Positions 46,779 to 58,714 of a stretch of 64,000 bases of DNA are shown in pieces. Where the stretch lies: assembly GCA_023053545.1 (NCBI GenBank), contig JAKZAN010000005.1, positions 11,160,001-11,224,000 on the forward strand, written 5' to 3'. This stretch comes from Lepidurus packardi (taxonomy: Eukaryota > Arthropoda > Branchiopoda > Notostraca > Triopsidae). The notes beneath the pieces are model-generated. The model was not told the origin of the DNA. It was given only the letters and a program-made list of their open reading frames with translations, and searched no databases. How positions within the stretch are numbered: the first letter of the stretch is position 1; each line of letters opens with the position of its first letter. The position numbers and the translations under genes were made by a program.

Positions 46779-48613
46779 CTCTACTTAGTCGTAGTCTTAG
46801 TCTGATATTCACTGTTTTCAGAAATCTCACGTACGAAGGGACAATCCTGAATGATTTAACGCAACCTATACAGGCTTTATATCATCTATCGGAAGGTCAA
46901 CAATAGGAAAGATTAACTGATGGAGTGATGGGAATCCCTTACATGATCTGCGAGGAAGTCGAAATTTCCCTATCCTTATCACGTCTTAATTTTCTTCCTG
47001 AAGAAACGAAGGAAAAATAATATCGCGACCTGTTATGTGATTTACAGGAAATGGGTGGTAGTTGTGGTGTTCGAGAGGAGAGGGGAAGCGGGCAGACAAG
47101 GGCATGATGGGGGTATCATTGAGACGCAAATCTTTTGTCTCAAGCCTACCTTAAGTTTACCCACCTTATGATAGCAAGGGTTATTCCCACTGTATAGAAT
47201 CTGCTTTCTCTTTAACAGGCTGCTTCTGTTCTAACGAACAAAGGAGGGGATGGATATCATAGACTTGCCCATCGTACTGTCAAGTAGACATTCCTAATCT
47301 ACTAGAAAAGGGGTTCGAAAAGAGAACATAACATAAAAAGAAATGGGAGACTAGTGGCCTTTCTATCGTGTAGGCTACTCTAGAAAGTTTTGGACTGCCC
47401 TAAGATCCGACCTGTATTGCGCTCTGTAAACCGCCGTTTCCTGTTTTGAACTGCTCTTGGGAGTTGGCTTGCGAATGTAACCTTCTATATTCTTTTACCC
47501 TTTTATCTGAATCTACTCTTGGGACTTAGAAAGTCGGGTCGAAACTTTTGCATTGGATGATATATATCCTTGCTGTCATGTTTTGTAAAAGACAGTGGGT
47601 TTATCAATCTTTCACTTTTCATCCAGATTTTAGATTGGCTTTTTAAAACAGACAGATGTCAGACATTCCATTGCATAGATACGAGAAACAGGCCAGTTTC
47701 CCAGATATCGATGTGGATTTTTTCACAGATTCTAAGCACAAACGCATTTTTCTATTTATTTATTAACACAGATATAGAGAAAAAGAACATTGAAAAGCTT
47801 ACAAAATAATGGTTCTAAATGGTTCTTATGGTTCTAAATAAGAAGTGCTTTTGAAACTTAAATATGGAAATGAAAATAGATTCATTTCCTTTGGTTAAAT
47901 TCAAACTTTTTGTGGAGGTTGTAAATATCGGCATTCCAAATTAAGTACTACCTCGATCCGTTCGACTTGGCTTTACACTTTCACGAAACGATTCGAAAGT
48001 AGCGATGAAAGATGCGACCTGCTGTGTGATTGAAAAGATTGGCTATACAGTGGGTAAGTCAAGGACAATCGTGAAACACAACTTCTTATTGTATCTGAAA
48101 GTTAACAATAGCGCATATAATCTGGGACTGTCCAACATTTCCTCGTGTAGTTATCACGCGTACTTTCGTGATATCAAGGCTGGTTTTCCAGACATTTGTC
48201 AAGCATATACTATTATCAGACCCGTACACAGGGGGGGTTTAAACCCCCCCGGAATTTTCTTTCTCCGTAACAATATCCACATACTAACCCCGCCCCCCCC
48301 GATCCAAAATCCTGGGTACGGCCCTGACTCTTTATCAACCGAAAGTGACCGGAATTATTTTTATTTTGTGCGTGCTTAATTTAATGAGTTGAATTTTGCT
48401 AAACTACTCATATGTGCGAAGACAGTTGAATATTTATTAACGTTATTCCATGGGTCATGTTTTGAGGCTGAAACAATGTTTTTACATTTTTAAGAAGCAC
48501 GTGAAACAGAAAAATGGGTTTATAGTCCAACTATCGAACTTCAGACTGTATTATGTAATAATATACACTGAAACTGTAGTATTGTATGAACAAGTCTATG
48601 TTGAAAATAAAAG
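46779..48613. other. Spacer between nrf-6-like copies A and B
   Basis: 1.8 kb with no convincing gene. The short open frames 47570-47809 and 48005-48379 have no domain. A small G/C-tract element at 48216-48327 is listed separately. Confidence 0.4.
48216..48327. mobile_element. Small repeat with imperfect inverted ends (MITE-like)
   Basis: The left end is TCAGACCCGTACACAG; the reverse of the right end is TCAGGGCCGTACCCAG (13 of 16 match). Just inside the left end is a perfect 20-bp palindrome (G7-TTT-AAA-C7, 48231-48250), and a C8 tract lies near 48293-48300. The phrase CTGGGTACGGCCCTG with nearby homopolymer G/C tracts is common at the ends of dispersed insect repeats, from memory. No target duplication is visible. 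Confidence 0.4.
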
Positions 48614-51600
48614 CTATTTCTCAAAGCCGCTGTTGACTTCCCCTTCAACAGAAATGTTGACGTTTGCGACCTCTTTCCTGGGCGGTTGACCTGTGAAACT
48701 TTGGTTAAGAAAACAACTAACGATAATTTCAAAAGTATAACGGAAGCAACTAATTAAAAACACAAGGTTTCTAAAGAAATTGTTGAAATTATTGGGGACA
48801 AAACTTACGTTTTGGTGCGAAAAGTATCTTTTCTAAGTTCAAGAAAGGAGCTTCGATGCAAACTGAAACGATGAAAGCTAATATCATTGCTATTGTCAAG
48901 ATCGACAAACAGTTAAAAACCTGCCAATAACACAAAGTAATACAATCATTAAGCCTAATTAGATTAATTAAATTTACAGAGTCGATGATAGTGTAATAGA
49001 AAACCATTCGAAGCCCTGCGTAATAAAACCCAATAAAGTTTAAATGGATCAAATAAGTGCAATAAGTCAATCGACTCAAGGGAATGAAGGCTGACCAGGA
49101 TAGAAATCTGTTGACAAAGCCTGTAAATAAACCAAAAATTAAAGAAGAGAGCCGTCAAACTAATAAGTTAGTACCTCCATAGCCATGGACACAAGCGAAA
49201 ACCAGCCAGCTAAGGGATACAGCCCATGCGGTTCGGCTCAAACTAGCGTACAGAACCGAACCCAACTCGGGGATAATGGGGACTACGGTTTGGTCGAGGT
49301 ACCCCATTAATCCGTACAACACAGACAGCGCAATAGCTGTCGCTAGCGACCAGCCAGTAATAACGACCCATGGTTTCATTTTAACTTCATAATTCCTCGA
49401 TTTGTGACACACGAAGCCCATGAAAATTCCCACTAAATACGGTGCAATTCGACACCAAGTTGCTTGGTAATAATCGTTGAAGGCATTATACTGACTATGC
49501 CTACTATCACCAAAATCTCTACCGCAAACAAGATGAAATTAATAAACGACGTTACTTTTAGAATGATAAGAGAAAATAGAATTGACTTCAAATCGACCCT
49601 TATTATGACAGTGAATATTCTTTTGGAAGATTTGTTAGGAGAAATTTTGATATTGAATTGATTACGGTCTGGTAAAGATGGTTCCGGGCGACAAGTTTTC
49701 TGTGGCTACGATTGCCATAGTTCCGCCGATGAATCCTAAAGTAGCTACGCCCAGAAATGCCACTCCTGGTTTTGGCCAATGCCATAGGGCGTAAATGAAA
49801 ATGGGTGACACAAGGAACATTTGCATATCGTTGGCCAAGTACCATGTTTCGCCCATACACTTTTTATAGAAAATAAACAAAATATGCAATTAGTTTTCAT
49901 TTAGAGCTCATGGGTTAAGTGTATTTGTTAACTGCGTTAATTTGAGATTTTAGCTTACCAAGTTTACGTCATTATTGTAGCAAAAGATATTGTTCAAGTA
50001 CAACAAGTGCTGCCACCAACCGTCTCTGCATCCATTAGACATGGCAGTTAGACTGCCCCAATAGGGTCCTGAACCCAAGTAGGGAAGCAAGGTAGCGATG
50101 AAACCCAGAATAAAGGCGTAAACTGGTGTTAATCTGCAAAAAATTACGTTGTAATCGTTATCAGAAAATTCCGAAATTTTTTTCGTAATTCAAGGAAATT
50201 TACCGTAAATAGCGATGAAGGTACATTAAAGGTACATTTAGTCTACCTTTGCACTTATCCATTTCACGCAAGGCTACATAGGCGACCAAAAGACCACTCA
50301 AGAAGAAGAAAGAATCCACAGCAACAGAAGCATTTGTTATTGTTTGCATAGTCCATAAAAATCCATCCTAAATTAAACTGTTTACAGACATTCCTTCCCA
50401 GTTTTCTTAGGTTTCCTTACTTTTTATTTTTTCTTAACATTCATGAGTTAATTTATGGCCTAACAGCATTGGTCGGCAAGTACTTTAAGAATTAATAAGC
50501 AAGTACCGTACCTGTTTCACTTGAACAATGTTGGCATCCGGTGCGAACATATTTTGCCCCCAAACGTGAGCCAGGACAACCCATGTCATGGACAAGAACC
50601 GAATTCCATGTAAACAGGTCAGAGAACCTTCTCCTGTGCCATTCGCATTCAAAATCTTGGCAGCATTACTCAAGATGGAAAAACTGAGCACCATTTGGTT
50701 TCCGATCAGCAAATCTTCTCTGGAAGCTTCATTCCATTGGAGGTAACCATCGTACGCCGTTCCCAGTACCAAAATAATGGCTAGGAGGCTCAAAACAACG
50801 CTGTAGATCCAAAATACCATGTAATTGAACACTTAAATTGGTTTGTACTAATTTGAATTTCGCTTCAGATTGAAAAGAACTTATCTAACGTTACATGACT
50901 GTAATAGTGGCTGCGTCAAATTCGATTTCGGTACCCTCCACGGTGCAGTAATCTTCACCGGTAATTGGAACGATGTGTTTCTGACCCAACATAAAAATGC
51001 CGATACTATCGGCCACGCCTACTTCAATATCTTTGGCCGAGCATGTTGACGGCAGACAAAAGGCTAAACTCGGTAAGTATGCAGCAGTTGCAGTAGTTTG
51101 ATTGGTTAATACCTATGATCAATGATTTCGAGTTTAGTGGATTCTCGATAAAACGAATTCTACACGTACAGGATCAGTGTAAGGTAAGAGAAGGCTCAAT
51201 AAACGCAGTAATAGAAACGCGGATTTCGTATCCGGCTCTTTGGATTGGCTTTCAGGTACTTCTTGGGCCGACAGGAAAACCGTACAGTACTTTCCAGTAA
51301 ATTGGGGATCGGAATCGACTACTGGGCCATTGACTTGCAAGCATTCGTCGAAATGCCCCATCGCGTGGTAATTCCCGCTCATGATTCCGTCAGGCATTTT
51401 GCCAGTAGCGTCATGCACTACATTCAGATAATATTAAGTTCCGCTTGGGATGCTAAGATAACTTGGCTTACTCTTTAAGGCCCAACCAGTGAGATTAGCT
51501 AAGGATTCCGCGTACAGCCAACTATCTTCCCTGCATTGTTGACTAATTTGCTCATTACTGTTAGCGGTGGGGATCAAAAACTTTGCTAGATGAGTTAAAC

Positions 51601-51853
51601 TTATGTCTGGTCTTGGAATGGCCGTGAAGATTCCATCAGGCAGTTCTAAAGTAGTAGACCAATCGTCTGTAGAGAAAGTGAGCCCTTGAGGGGAGTTTTG
51701 GAAGCGTTGTTTGAGCTCTTGTTGCATCTCTTGTAGAATTTCTAGATGTTGGGCAGTAACGCGCAGTTTTGGGGGTATTAGATTAGGAAACTGGGCAGAA
51801 CTCAAAGGAATAATAGCGACACAAATCAGCAGAACTGTCTTTGGTTCCCACAT
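48614..51853 (-). CDS. nrf-6-like membrane acyltransferase, copy B
   Basis: A minus-strand gene with the same exon plan as copy A. Exon 1 from 51853 encodes MWEPKTVLLICVAIIPLSSA and ISQQCREDSWLYAESLANLT; then MHDATGKMPDGIMSGNYHAM, LPSLAFCLPSTCSAKDIEVG and EDYCTVEG. Exon 4 begins near 50820 (FWIYSVVLSLLAIILVLGTA) and holds CLHGIRFLSMTWVVLAHVWG. Then come DGFLWTMQTITNASVAVDSF, LTPVYAFILGFIATLLPYLG, WYLANDMQMFLVSPIFIYAL, GIFMGFVCHKSRNYEVKMKP and SLSWLVFACVHGYGG. The penultimate exon is EAPFLNLEKILFAPKRK and the last ends VEGEVNSGFEK. One His-to-Tyr-type change in exon 2 (MHDATG for MYDATG) is not disabling. All exons appear open. Confidence 0.84.
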
Positions 51854-52329
51854 TTTAAAATCATCAATGTTTTATGTTCGGGATGTATGTGTTTTAAGAA
51901 CAGAAATTCCAATTGAAGGTTTCAACAGTTTCAATGTATCTCACTAACAATAAAGGAACTCCAATGATTGAAGCGTGCGCCTCTATCTCTTTGTGAATAC
52001 GGAACAGTCTAAAATTATTGCAACGAAAACAAGAGATATGATATGTCCCCCACTGCTATCTAGTTATCCGTCTCAAGAGACAAGAAGAGAAAGACTAAAG
52101 AGATTATAGCGAGATTTATGATAAAGAGTGACCGTGCAGAGTGGAACATTATTTGTTTATAAGCTTACCTTAGGAACTCTTTTATCTCTATGATTTAATT
52201 ACACAATTCCACTTAAATTTAGGTCGAAACTGTTAGCAGTGAATCGGGTCTGGTGTCCTATAATTTTGCATCTTAATTACAAATACAAAGTGTTATAACT
52301 TGTATTTTAAAACTATTTTTCACCATTTT
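51854..52329. other. Intergenic spacer
   Basis: AT-rich 5' flank of nrf-6-like copy B; no gene or repeat recognised. Confidence 0.35.
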
Positions 52330-52633
52330 AGTAATCGTTATTAACATGCCCTTCCACTGCGGTCTTCAGGTCATCAAGTTTCACAATAGCTGTTGATTTT
52401 CCTATAAAACAAAATTAGAATGTGGGTATTTAGTTTGAAAACAAAACTTAAGTTTTGGGGCCAAAAGTAACTTTTCAAGGTTCAAGAATGGAGCTTCAAA
52501 TAGTGTAACAGAAAGCCATGAAATTGGTTGCCGATCAGCAAATCTGATCTCGAAGCGTCTTTCCATTGGAGGTAACCATCGTAGGACGTTCCCAGTACCA
52601 AAATAATGACCAGGAGGCTCGAAACAACACGGT
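52330..52633 (-). pseudogene. nrf-6-like pseudogene, 3' part (left of the retrotransposon)
   Basis: Minus strand: the last exon is intact (GKSTAIVKLDDLKTAVEGHV, then NNDY and stop, about 52400-52330) and the penultimate exon reads LFEAPFLNLEKLLLAPK (about 52510-52447). Immediately upstream, with no intervening exons, is a piece of exon 4 (about 52633-52520, matching the region FLALGTAYDGYLQWSDASRK of copy C). About six exons have therefore been deleted. The other half continues beyond the retrotransposon at 58935. Confidence 0.75.
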
Positions 52634-52853
52634 TGTTCCGGATGGAACAGGAGACTACGAAAGAAGAAGTATGGTTGTGCGACGGGCCCTAGATCGCCCC
52701 CGGCTGCACGTGCTCGCGAAGGGAGTTCTGGTGTACCTGAGCGCCAGTCAAGCAATTGTCAAAGCCTGGTATGGTTGTAACCATCCTGTGAGCAATACAC
52801 GTGCAACGTTTTTCCTGCACAAGACCACAACGCTGTTCCTTCATTTCGTTACA
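52634..52853 (+). repeat. 5' LTR of the BEL/Pao element
   Basis: 220 bp, TG...CA bounded, matching the 3' LTR at a fixed offset of 6081 bp with no difference seen by eye. Confidence 0.93.
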
Positions 52854-52884
52854 AATTTGGTGCCGAAACCCGGGAGTGTCGGCC

Positions 52885-55800
52885 ATGGCGACGACTCCAT
52901 TTACATATAGCGTGGATGAAGAGACCGAGGAAGCGTTGAGCCCCGAAGCAGTTAAAGCGTTGAGAACGCATGAAAAGTCTCAACACACTCGTCAGGTGAA
53001 CCGTATTCGTGGTGCAATTAGGCTCCGCGATCGACGGACAATCTTGAAAGGCTTACGAGCCCGATTGACAGAGCACTTCGAGAACGGCCTCGCTTTGAAC
53101 GAAAATTATCAAAGCACATCAGGCCAGAATCAAGATGGATGGGCGCAGAAGTTCCGCGAAGAGCACATGGCTTGCAAAAGGGAACTAGATGAACACCTGG
53201 CTGCAAGAGTATCCTCAATCGCGTCATGCTCAAGTATGAATTCTCTGGAAAGCCTCGAGGACCAAGATGCCCCGCAGCTACAGAGGAATACATTGGCGAA
53301 AGAGCAAACCGTGGCAGCCGAAATGGCAAGTCAACAGTCCCGAGGTATCGAGTCCGCGCTGGATCGTGGTGCAGCTGAAACCGTGGAAGTTTACCAGCAG
53401 AGCAACGAAATCCCACCGAGTGACGCGCAACGTGAGGATGTAGACCTGGAGGGCTTAAGCGTTTATTTACTACGTAGAGACGCGCAAATCGAGAAGCTGA
53501 AGGCCCAGCTAGAAGAGCAACGCGTGCTGGGGACGATGGTGGAGCGTTTGGAAGAGGGTCAGGAATGCCTGGTGTCGTTGCTTCAGCGAGAGAGGGACGA
53601 AAGACGAGCGTTAGAAGCGAGGGTGAAAGTGGAAGACTCACTGAGGCGAACGCAACCGTTAGCTAGGCCTTACGTCACTCGCCCTACGGCCCAACATCCC
53701 GGTCCTAGCAACGCAAATGCAGCAATTCCACGTCGATGCAGGGTCACAGCCACTACCGATGACGACCGCTGGATCTACGAAGAGGACGAGCAGCGTGTTG
53801 GAGATTCCCAGGTCACATGCCGCGCACCGAAGTTGGACATAACGAAGTTCGACGGGGACCCAAAGAATTGGCCCATGTTTATATCCTCCTTTCGCGCGAT
53901 GATTGATTCCATGCGCTGGTCGGACGCAATCAAATTGACCTACCTGAAAGAGCTACTGACGGATGAAGTACGAAAATCCATCGCTGGTACGCTGTGCCGC
54001 CCCGCCCTCTATCGGAGAGCACTAGAGGAATTGCATCGTAAATATGGGCATCCGTTTTTGGTTGCGCGTGCCTACACCGACGCGTTATTAGCCATTGAGC
54101 CAATGCGAAAGGAAGACAACGCGGGTTTGAGAAGGTTCGCCGGCGAAGTACACGAGACTGTTTCGACGTTGGTGGAGTACAACTTCACGAGTGAGTTGGA
54201 CTCTGGTGGTACTCTCTCGCAGCTTGTGGATAAGCTTCCGGAGCGTTTCCGAGACAAATGGGGCAAGCGGGTATGGAAGGCCCAACCGGAAATCCTGAAT
54301 CTGGTCCATTTCGACATCTTCCTTGAAGAGCTCGTAATGAGCAGAAAGGTGGTGCGTGTTACCGAACAAGCCGTGAAACCAGCCAGCAGCGGGCAAAAAT
54401 CGCGTCAGATCAACGCCCTGCAACCACGCGTGCACAATATCCGGCAAGGAGAGATAGAGCAAGGGTGCCAAGCGTGCACGGAACCTGGTCACCTACTGAA
54501 AACATGCAATACCTTTAAAGCCCTAAGCCCCGACAAGCGTTTATCCCTGGTAAAGGACAGCGGACTCTGTTTTTCTTGTTTGGGACGGAACCATCGAAGC
54601 AGAGAATGCCGCCGAAAAACGAAATGCGACGTGGAGGGATGTGAACGGAAGCATCATCCGTTGCTACACGGATCCACAAATAAGACACATGTCTCTGCTC
54701 AAGAACGGTGGGGCGAACCCAGTGTGAATGCGACTCAACATCACGTTACTACGATGTCATCGTTGCTGCCCGTTGTTCCAGTATGCATACGTAACGGAAC
54801 TCGTACGCTCTACACGCACGCCCTGTTGGATCCGGGAAGCGACCGGTCACTCATTCGAAGCGACGTTGCCCGTAAGCTACGACTGAAAGGCCCGAACATT
54901 CGGATTCGTCCTCGCACATTTCACGGACAAGACCCGGTCATTCACAGCAAGGCAGTAAACTACACTATCTCGTCCGTCGACGGAACGTTTACATCCCAGA
55001 TGGAAAGGACCTTGGTGGTACCGCGCCTAACCGGAGCCGACAGACGACTCAACCTAAAGAAGTTGGCTGAGCAGTATGACCACCTTAAGGATTTACCGCT
55101 TCCGTCAGATGTCCCGGAGTCCATTACTCTCCTTTTGGGCACGGATGCGACGATCTACGCTCATGAACAATTGGCAATTGTGAAGCCCGCGAAAGGAGCC
55201 TCGATGCCGGCAGCTGTGTTAACTCCTTTCGGTTGGACCCTGTTCGGCCCCGCCCAGATTCAAGGGGCGAGCTCGATCCAAAATTCGGCCATGACGATAA
55301 GCGCGTACGAGGTGCTCGAAGAGCCGAACGATTTGGTGAAGACCTTGTGGGACACCGACCTGCTAGGAATCACCGCGCCAGCGCCACAGTCGGCCGACGA
55401 TCAGCGAGCGGTACGCCTTCTCGAAGAGACGACTCGCAAAGTCGGCAACCGCTACGAAACAGGGCTGCTGTGGAAGCAGGACAAGCCCAACCTGCCCAAC
55501 AACTACGGTCATGCCTTGCACCGCTTCTTACAATTGGAGCGCCGTCTTGCAAAAGATCCGGGGCTGGCCGAAAGATACGAAGAGATCATAGGCGAATATA
55601 TGAAGTACGGTTTTGCGAGGGTTGTGGAGGAGCCACGGAACGCAGAGATGGGCAAAGTATGGTATTTACCGCACCATGCAGTCGTTAGTCCGCACAAGCC
55701 CGGAAAGGTCCGCATGGTTTTTGACGCGTCGGCGCGCCATCAAGGGACAAGCCTGAACGACGCCTTGCTAAAGGGTCCGGACCTGTCGACCAATCTAGTC

Positions 55801-58686
55801 GACATTTTACTCAAGTTCAGGTTGCAGCAGGTCGCAGTTGCCGCCGATGTAGAGAGAATGTACCATCAGGTACGGGTCCGCGAATCTGACCAGTCTGCGC
55901 TCCGTTTCCTGTGGAGGTCACACGGGTCGACCGAAGCACCTGCCACGTACCAGATGATGGTTCATGTCTTTGGTGCCGTTTCTTCGCCAACGACCTGCAT
56001 CAATGCTCTACAACGTACGGCCAAAGACCATCGGCAGGAACATCCAGAAGCCGCGGAAAGGGTGTTCACGAACGTATACGTGGACAATTTCCTTGATTCC
56101 TGTGCAACTGTCGAAGAAGCGGAAAGAATCTCCTTGGAAATGACTGAGCTTCTCGCTAGAGGGGGATTCCGCCTTACTAAATGGATCTCAACGTCGCGAT
56201 CAGTCATGGAAAAGATCCCAAAGTCAGAATGGTTGGATGGCACGGTGGATCTAGCGCGCGACCCTCTACCGACCGAACGGATATTGGGACTCTGGTGGAA
56301 TAGCCAAGAAGACGTGTTCTCGTTCCGACCGGAGATCGGGGTCGAGGCGAGGCTGAAGCGGGAAATCTTGAGCGAGATCGCTAAAATATACGACCCCCTG
56401 GGGTTCCTCGCGCCCGTCGTCCTCTTTGCCAAGATCCTCCTTCAAACTCTGTGGCGCCACGGCACTGAGTGGAATGAAGAACCACCACCTGAGCTCCTGA
56501 CGACATGGCAGGAATGGTGTCTAAGCCTGTCATCTATCGAAGGCCTGAAGATCCCGCGGTGCATACAGACCGACCCCCAGCAAGTACCTGCTCAGCTCCA
56601 CGTCTTTACCGACGCGTCGGAGCAGGGATATGGAGCAGTTGCCTACCTGCGCCTTCAGATGGGTAACGGATGGCAAAGGAAGTTCACCATGAGTAAGTCT
56701 CGAGTTTCGCCCATAAAACACCTGACCATACCCCGGCTCGAACTGTCTGGAGCAGTCATCGGCGTCCGCTTGGCTAAGACCATCTGCCAAAGCCTAGGAA
56801 TATCGATTCACGAAGCGATCTTTTGGACGGACTCGCAAACTACCCTGCAGTGGATATGCAGCCGGAAGAGGCGTTTCCACGCGTTTGTCGGGAATCGCGT
56901 CGGAGAGATACTCGAAACAACAAGGGCGCAGCAGTGGCGCCATGTTCCGGGTAAGGTCAACCCAGCCGACCAGTGTAGCCGGGGTGTCACCGCCGCCGTG
57001 TGGGATAGGGAAAACTGGTTCCACGGGCCCACATTTCTGAGCGAGGCGGAAGAAAACTGGCCGCCCAGGAAGGTGGTCGCAGAACCCGAAGATGACGCGG
57101 AAATGGTCGCCGAGTCATGGATTGGCGCGATAACTGTGAGCGAGGAAGAATGTGCTGTGGGCCAGTTCCTAAAGGGGAGGTCATCACTGACGGCAGCCCT
57201 GCGCATCATCGCGCTCATCTTGCGATTCTACGATAGGTTGAAGACTTCCCACAGTGCCAACGGAAATGGAGACCCCAATCCTCACCACGCACCCCGTGCA
57301 CCAGGAGGTGGAAAATTAGCGAGATTGACGGCGGTGGAGCTGACAAAGGCCTTAACAGCGTGCGTAAAGATGGGGCAACACGCTGTATTTGCTAAAGAAA
57401 TTAAACAGCTCAAGAAAGCCGAACCCATCGCGCCCAATTCACGGTTGGCCAAGCTTAACCCGTACCTGGACGACGGCGGTATTTTACGAAGTCGTGGGCG
57501 CATAGAGAATGCAGCGGTAGATACCGCCATGAAGAACCCCATTATTCTCTCGCCAGATGTCGAAATTACCCGCTTGATCATTGGAGGAGCGCACGAGAGG
57601 CTATACCATGCCTCCAGTGACAGGACACTTCACGAGCTGCACCAGCAGTATTGGATCCTGAGGGGCCGACAAGCGGTGCGTAATTATGTTACTAAGTGTC
57701 CCCGCTGCCGAAAAGACACCGCACAACCGGCAATCCCGCTCATGGCCCCGCTCCCTCAACACCGGCTGCAGGCGCACGCCCCTCCGTTCACCAACACGGG
57801 AGTGGACTATTTCGGCCCTTGGAATGTTACGGTATTCCGGAGGTCCGTGAAGAGATACGGATGTCTCTTTACGTGTCTTGTGACTCGGGCCGTGCACATC
57901 GAAGTCGCCCATTCCCTCGACGCAGAATCATTCCTAATGGCTTTTCAACGCTTCTGCGATCGGCGTGGAAGGCCGAAAGTCGTGTATTCCGACAATGGCA
58001 CAAATCTGGTTGCAGGAGAGCGGGAGCTGCGGGAGGCCGTTAAGAATTGGAACGAAGGCAAGATCGCTTCGGCACTGGCAGAGGACCTCATCGAGTGGCA
58101 TTTCTCACCACCGGCGGCCCCCCATTTCGGCGGCGTATGGGAACGACTGGTGCGTTCAGCAAAGAGTGCCCTGAAGAAAATCCTCAACGGCCGAGCCCTA
58201 ACGGATGAAGTCCTGGTCACCGCAATGGCAGGGGTCGAAGCATTACTGAATGGGAGACCACTAACCCATGTGAGTGTTGACCCACACGAGCCAGAGCCTC
58301 TGACACCGAACCATTTTTTGCTCGGCCGTGCCAACACCAGCATCCCGTTAGACGTCCCCGAGTTCGGCGAAGTCAGCATGCAAAAGAGATGGAGGGCATC
58401 TCAAGCCCTCATCAACGAGTTTTGGAAGAGGTGGTTAAGGGAATATGTGCCATCCCTAATTGAACGAAGAAAGTGGCTGGTACCTAGGCGAAACCTGCAA
58501 CCCAACGACATCGTGCTAGTAGTGGATGTCAACGCCCCTCGAAACCACTGGCTCCTAGGCAGAATTGTACGGATTTTTCCTGGGCAGGACGGTCTCACTC
58601 GTACGGCACTGGTGCGTACGAGGAACGGCGAAGCCGTGCGCCCAGCAGCGAAGTTATGCCTGTTGGAAGCGGCCATCCAGGAATAG
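52885..58686 (+). CDS. BEL/Pao gag-pol polyprotein
   Basis: One ORF of 1933 codons. I start at the ATG at 52885, just after the primer-binding site; the frame is open further into the LTR, but that stretch is not protein-like. Order of domains with approximate residues: coiled-coil-like N-terminus (20-250); DUF1759 gag (312-480, LDITKFDGDPKNWP); zinc knuckles (528-575, CQACTEPGHLLKTC and CFSCLGRNHRSREC); aspartic protease with LDPGS (646); reverse transcriptase (910-1110, RMVFDASAR and the box YVDN at about 1065); RNase H (1238, FTDASEQGYGAVAY); integrase with H2C2 zinc finger (1567-1600) and catalytic core (1637-1760); DUF5641 tail (1832-1925). No stop or frameshift interrupts it. The RT box is YVDN rather than the usual YVDD. 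Confidence 0.93.
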   Translation: MATTPFTYSVDEETEEALSPEAVKALRTHEKSQHTRQVNRIRGAIRLRDRRTILKGLRARLTEHFENGLALNENYQSTSGQNQDGWAQKFREEHMACKRELDEHLAARVSSIASCSSMNSLESLEDQDAPQLQRNTLAKEQTVAAEMASQQSRGIESALDRGAAETVEVYQQSNEIPPSDAQREDVDLEGLSVYLLRRDAQIEKLKAQLEEQRVLGTMVERLEEGQECLVSLLQRERDERRALEARVKVEDSLRRTQPLARPYVTRPTAQHPGPSNANAAIPRRCRVTATTDDDRWIYEEDEQRVGDSQVTCRAPKLDITKFDGDPKNWPMFISSFRAMIDSMRWSDAIKLTYLKELLTDEVRKSIAGTLCRPALYRRALEELHRKYGHPFLVARAYTDALLAIEPMRKEDNAGLRRFAGEVHETVSTLVEYNFTSELDSGGTLSQLVDKLPERFRDKWGKRVWKAQPEILNLVHFDIFLEELVMSRKVVRVTEQAVKPASSGQKSRQINALQPRVHNIRQGEIEQGCQACTEPGHLLKTCNTFKALSPDKRLSLVKDSGLCFSCLGRNHRSRECRRKTKCDVEGCERKHHPLLHGSTNKTHVSAQERWGEPSVNATQHHVTTMSSLLPVVPVCIRNGTRTLYTHALLDPGSDRSLIRSDVARKLRLKGPNIRIRPRTFHGQDPVIHSKAVNYTISSVDGTFTSQMERTLVVPRLTGADRRLNLKKLAEQYDHLKDLPLPSDVPESITLLLGTDATIYAHEQLAIVKPAKGASMPAAVLTPFGWTLFGPAQIQGASSIQNSAMTISAYEVLEEPNDLVKTLWDTDLLGITAPAPQSADDQRAVRLLEETTRKVGNRYETGLLWKQDKPNLPNNYGHALHRFLQLERRLAKDPGLAERYEEIIGEYMKYGFARVVEEPRNAEMGKVWYLPHHAVVSPHKPGKVRMVFDASARHQGTSLNDALLKGPDLSTNLVDILLKFRLQQVAVAADVERMYHQVRVRESDQSALRFLWRSHGSTEAPATYQMMVHVFGAVSSPTTCINALQRTAKDHRQEHPEAAERVFTNVYVDNFLDSCATVEEAERISLEMTELLARGGFRLTKWISTSRSVMEKIPKSEWLDGTVDLARDPLPTERILGLWWNSQEDVFSFRPEIGVEARLKREILSEIAKIYDPLGFLAPVVLFAKILLQTLWRHGTEWNEEPPPELLTTWQEWCLSLSSIEGLKIPRCIQTDPQQVPAQLHVFTDASEQGYGAVAYLRLQMGNGWQRKFTMSKSRVSPIKHLTIPRLELSGAVIGVRLAKTICQSLGISIHEAIFWTDSQTTLQWICSRKRRFHAFVGNRVGEILETTRAQQWRHVPGKVNPADQCSRGVTAAVWDRENWFHGPTFLSEAEENWPPRKVVAEPEDDAEMVAESWIGAITVSEEECAVGQFLKGRSSLTAALRIIALILRFYDRLKTSHSANGNGDPNPHHAPRAPGGGKLARLTAVELTKALTACVKMGQHAVFAKEIKQLKKAEPIAPNSRLAKLNPYLDDGGILRSRGRIENAAVDTAMKNPIILSPDVEITRLIIGGAHERLYHASSDRTLHELHQQYWILRGRQAVRNYVTKCPRCRKDTAQPAIPLMAPLPQHRLQAHAPPFTNTGVDYFGPWNVTVFRRSVKRYGCLFTCLVTRAVHIEVAHSLDAESFLMAFQRFCDRRGRPKVVYSDNGTNLVAGERELREAVKNWNEGKIASALAEDLIEWHFSPPAAPHFGGVWERLVRSAKSALKKILNGRALTDEVLVTAMAGVEALLNGRPLTHVSVDPHEPEPLTPNHFLLGRANTSIPLDVPEFGEVSMQKRWRASQALINEFWKRWLREYVPSLIERRKWLVPRRNLQPNDIVLVVDVNAPRNHWLLGRIVRIFPGQDGLTRTALVRTRNGEAVRPAAKLCLLEAAIQE

Positions 58687-58714
58687 TTACTGGGTCCAGT
58701 AACGGGGGCGGGGG

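Noticed and set aside
53018..58676. Many minus-strand and alternative-frame ORFs inside the retrotransposon
   Set aside because: They are shadows of the 1933-codon gag-pol frame in GC-rich DNA; none shows a domain of its own.
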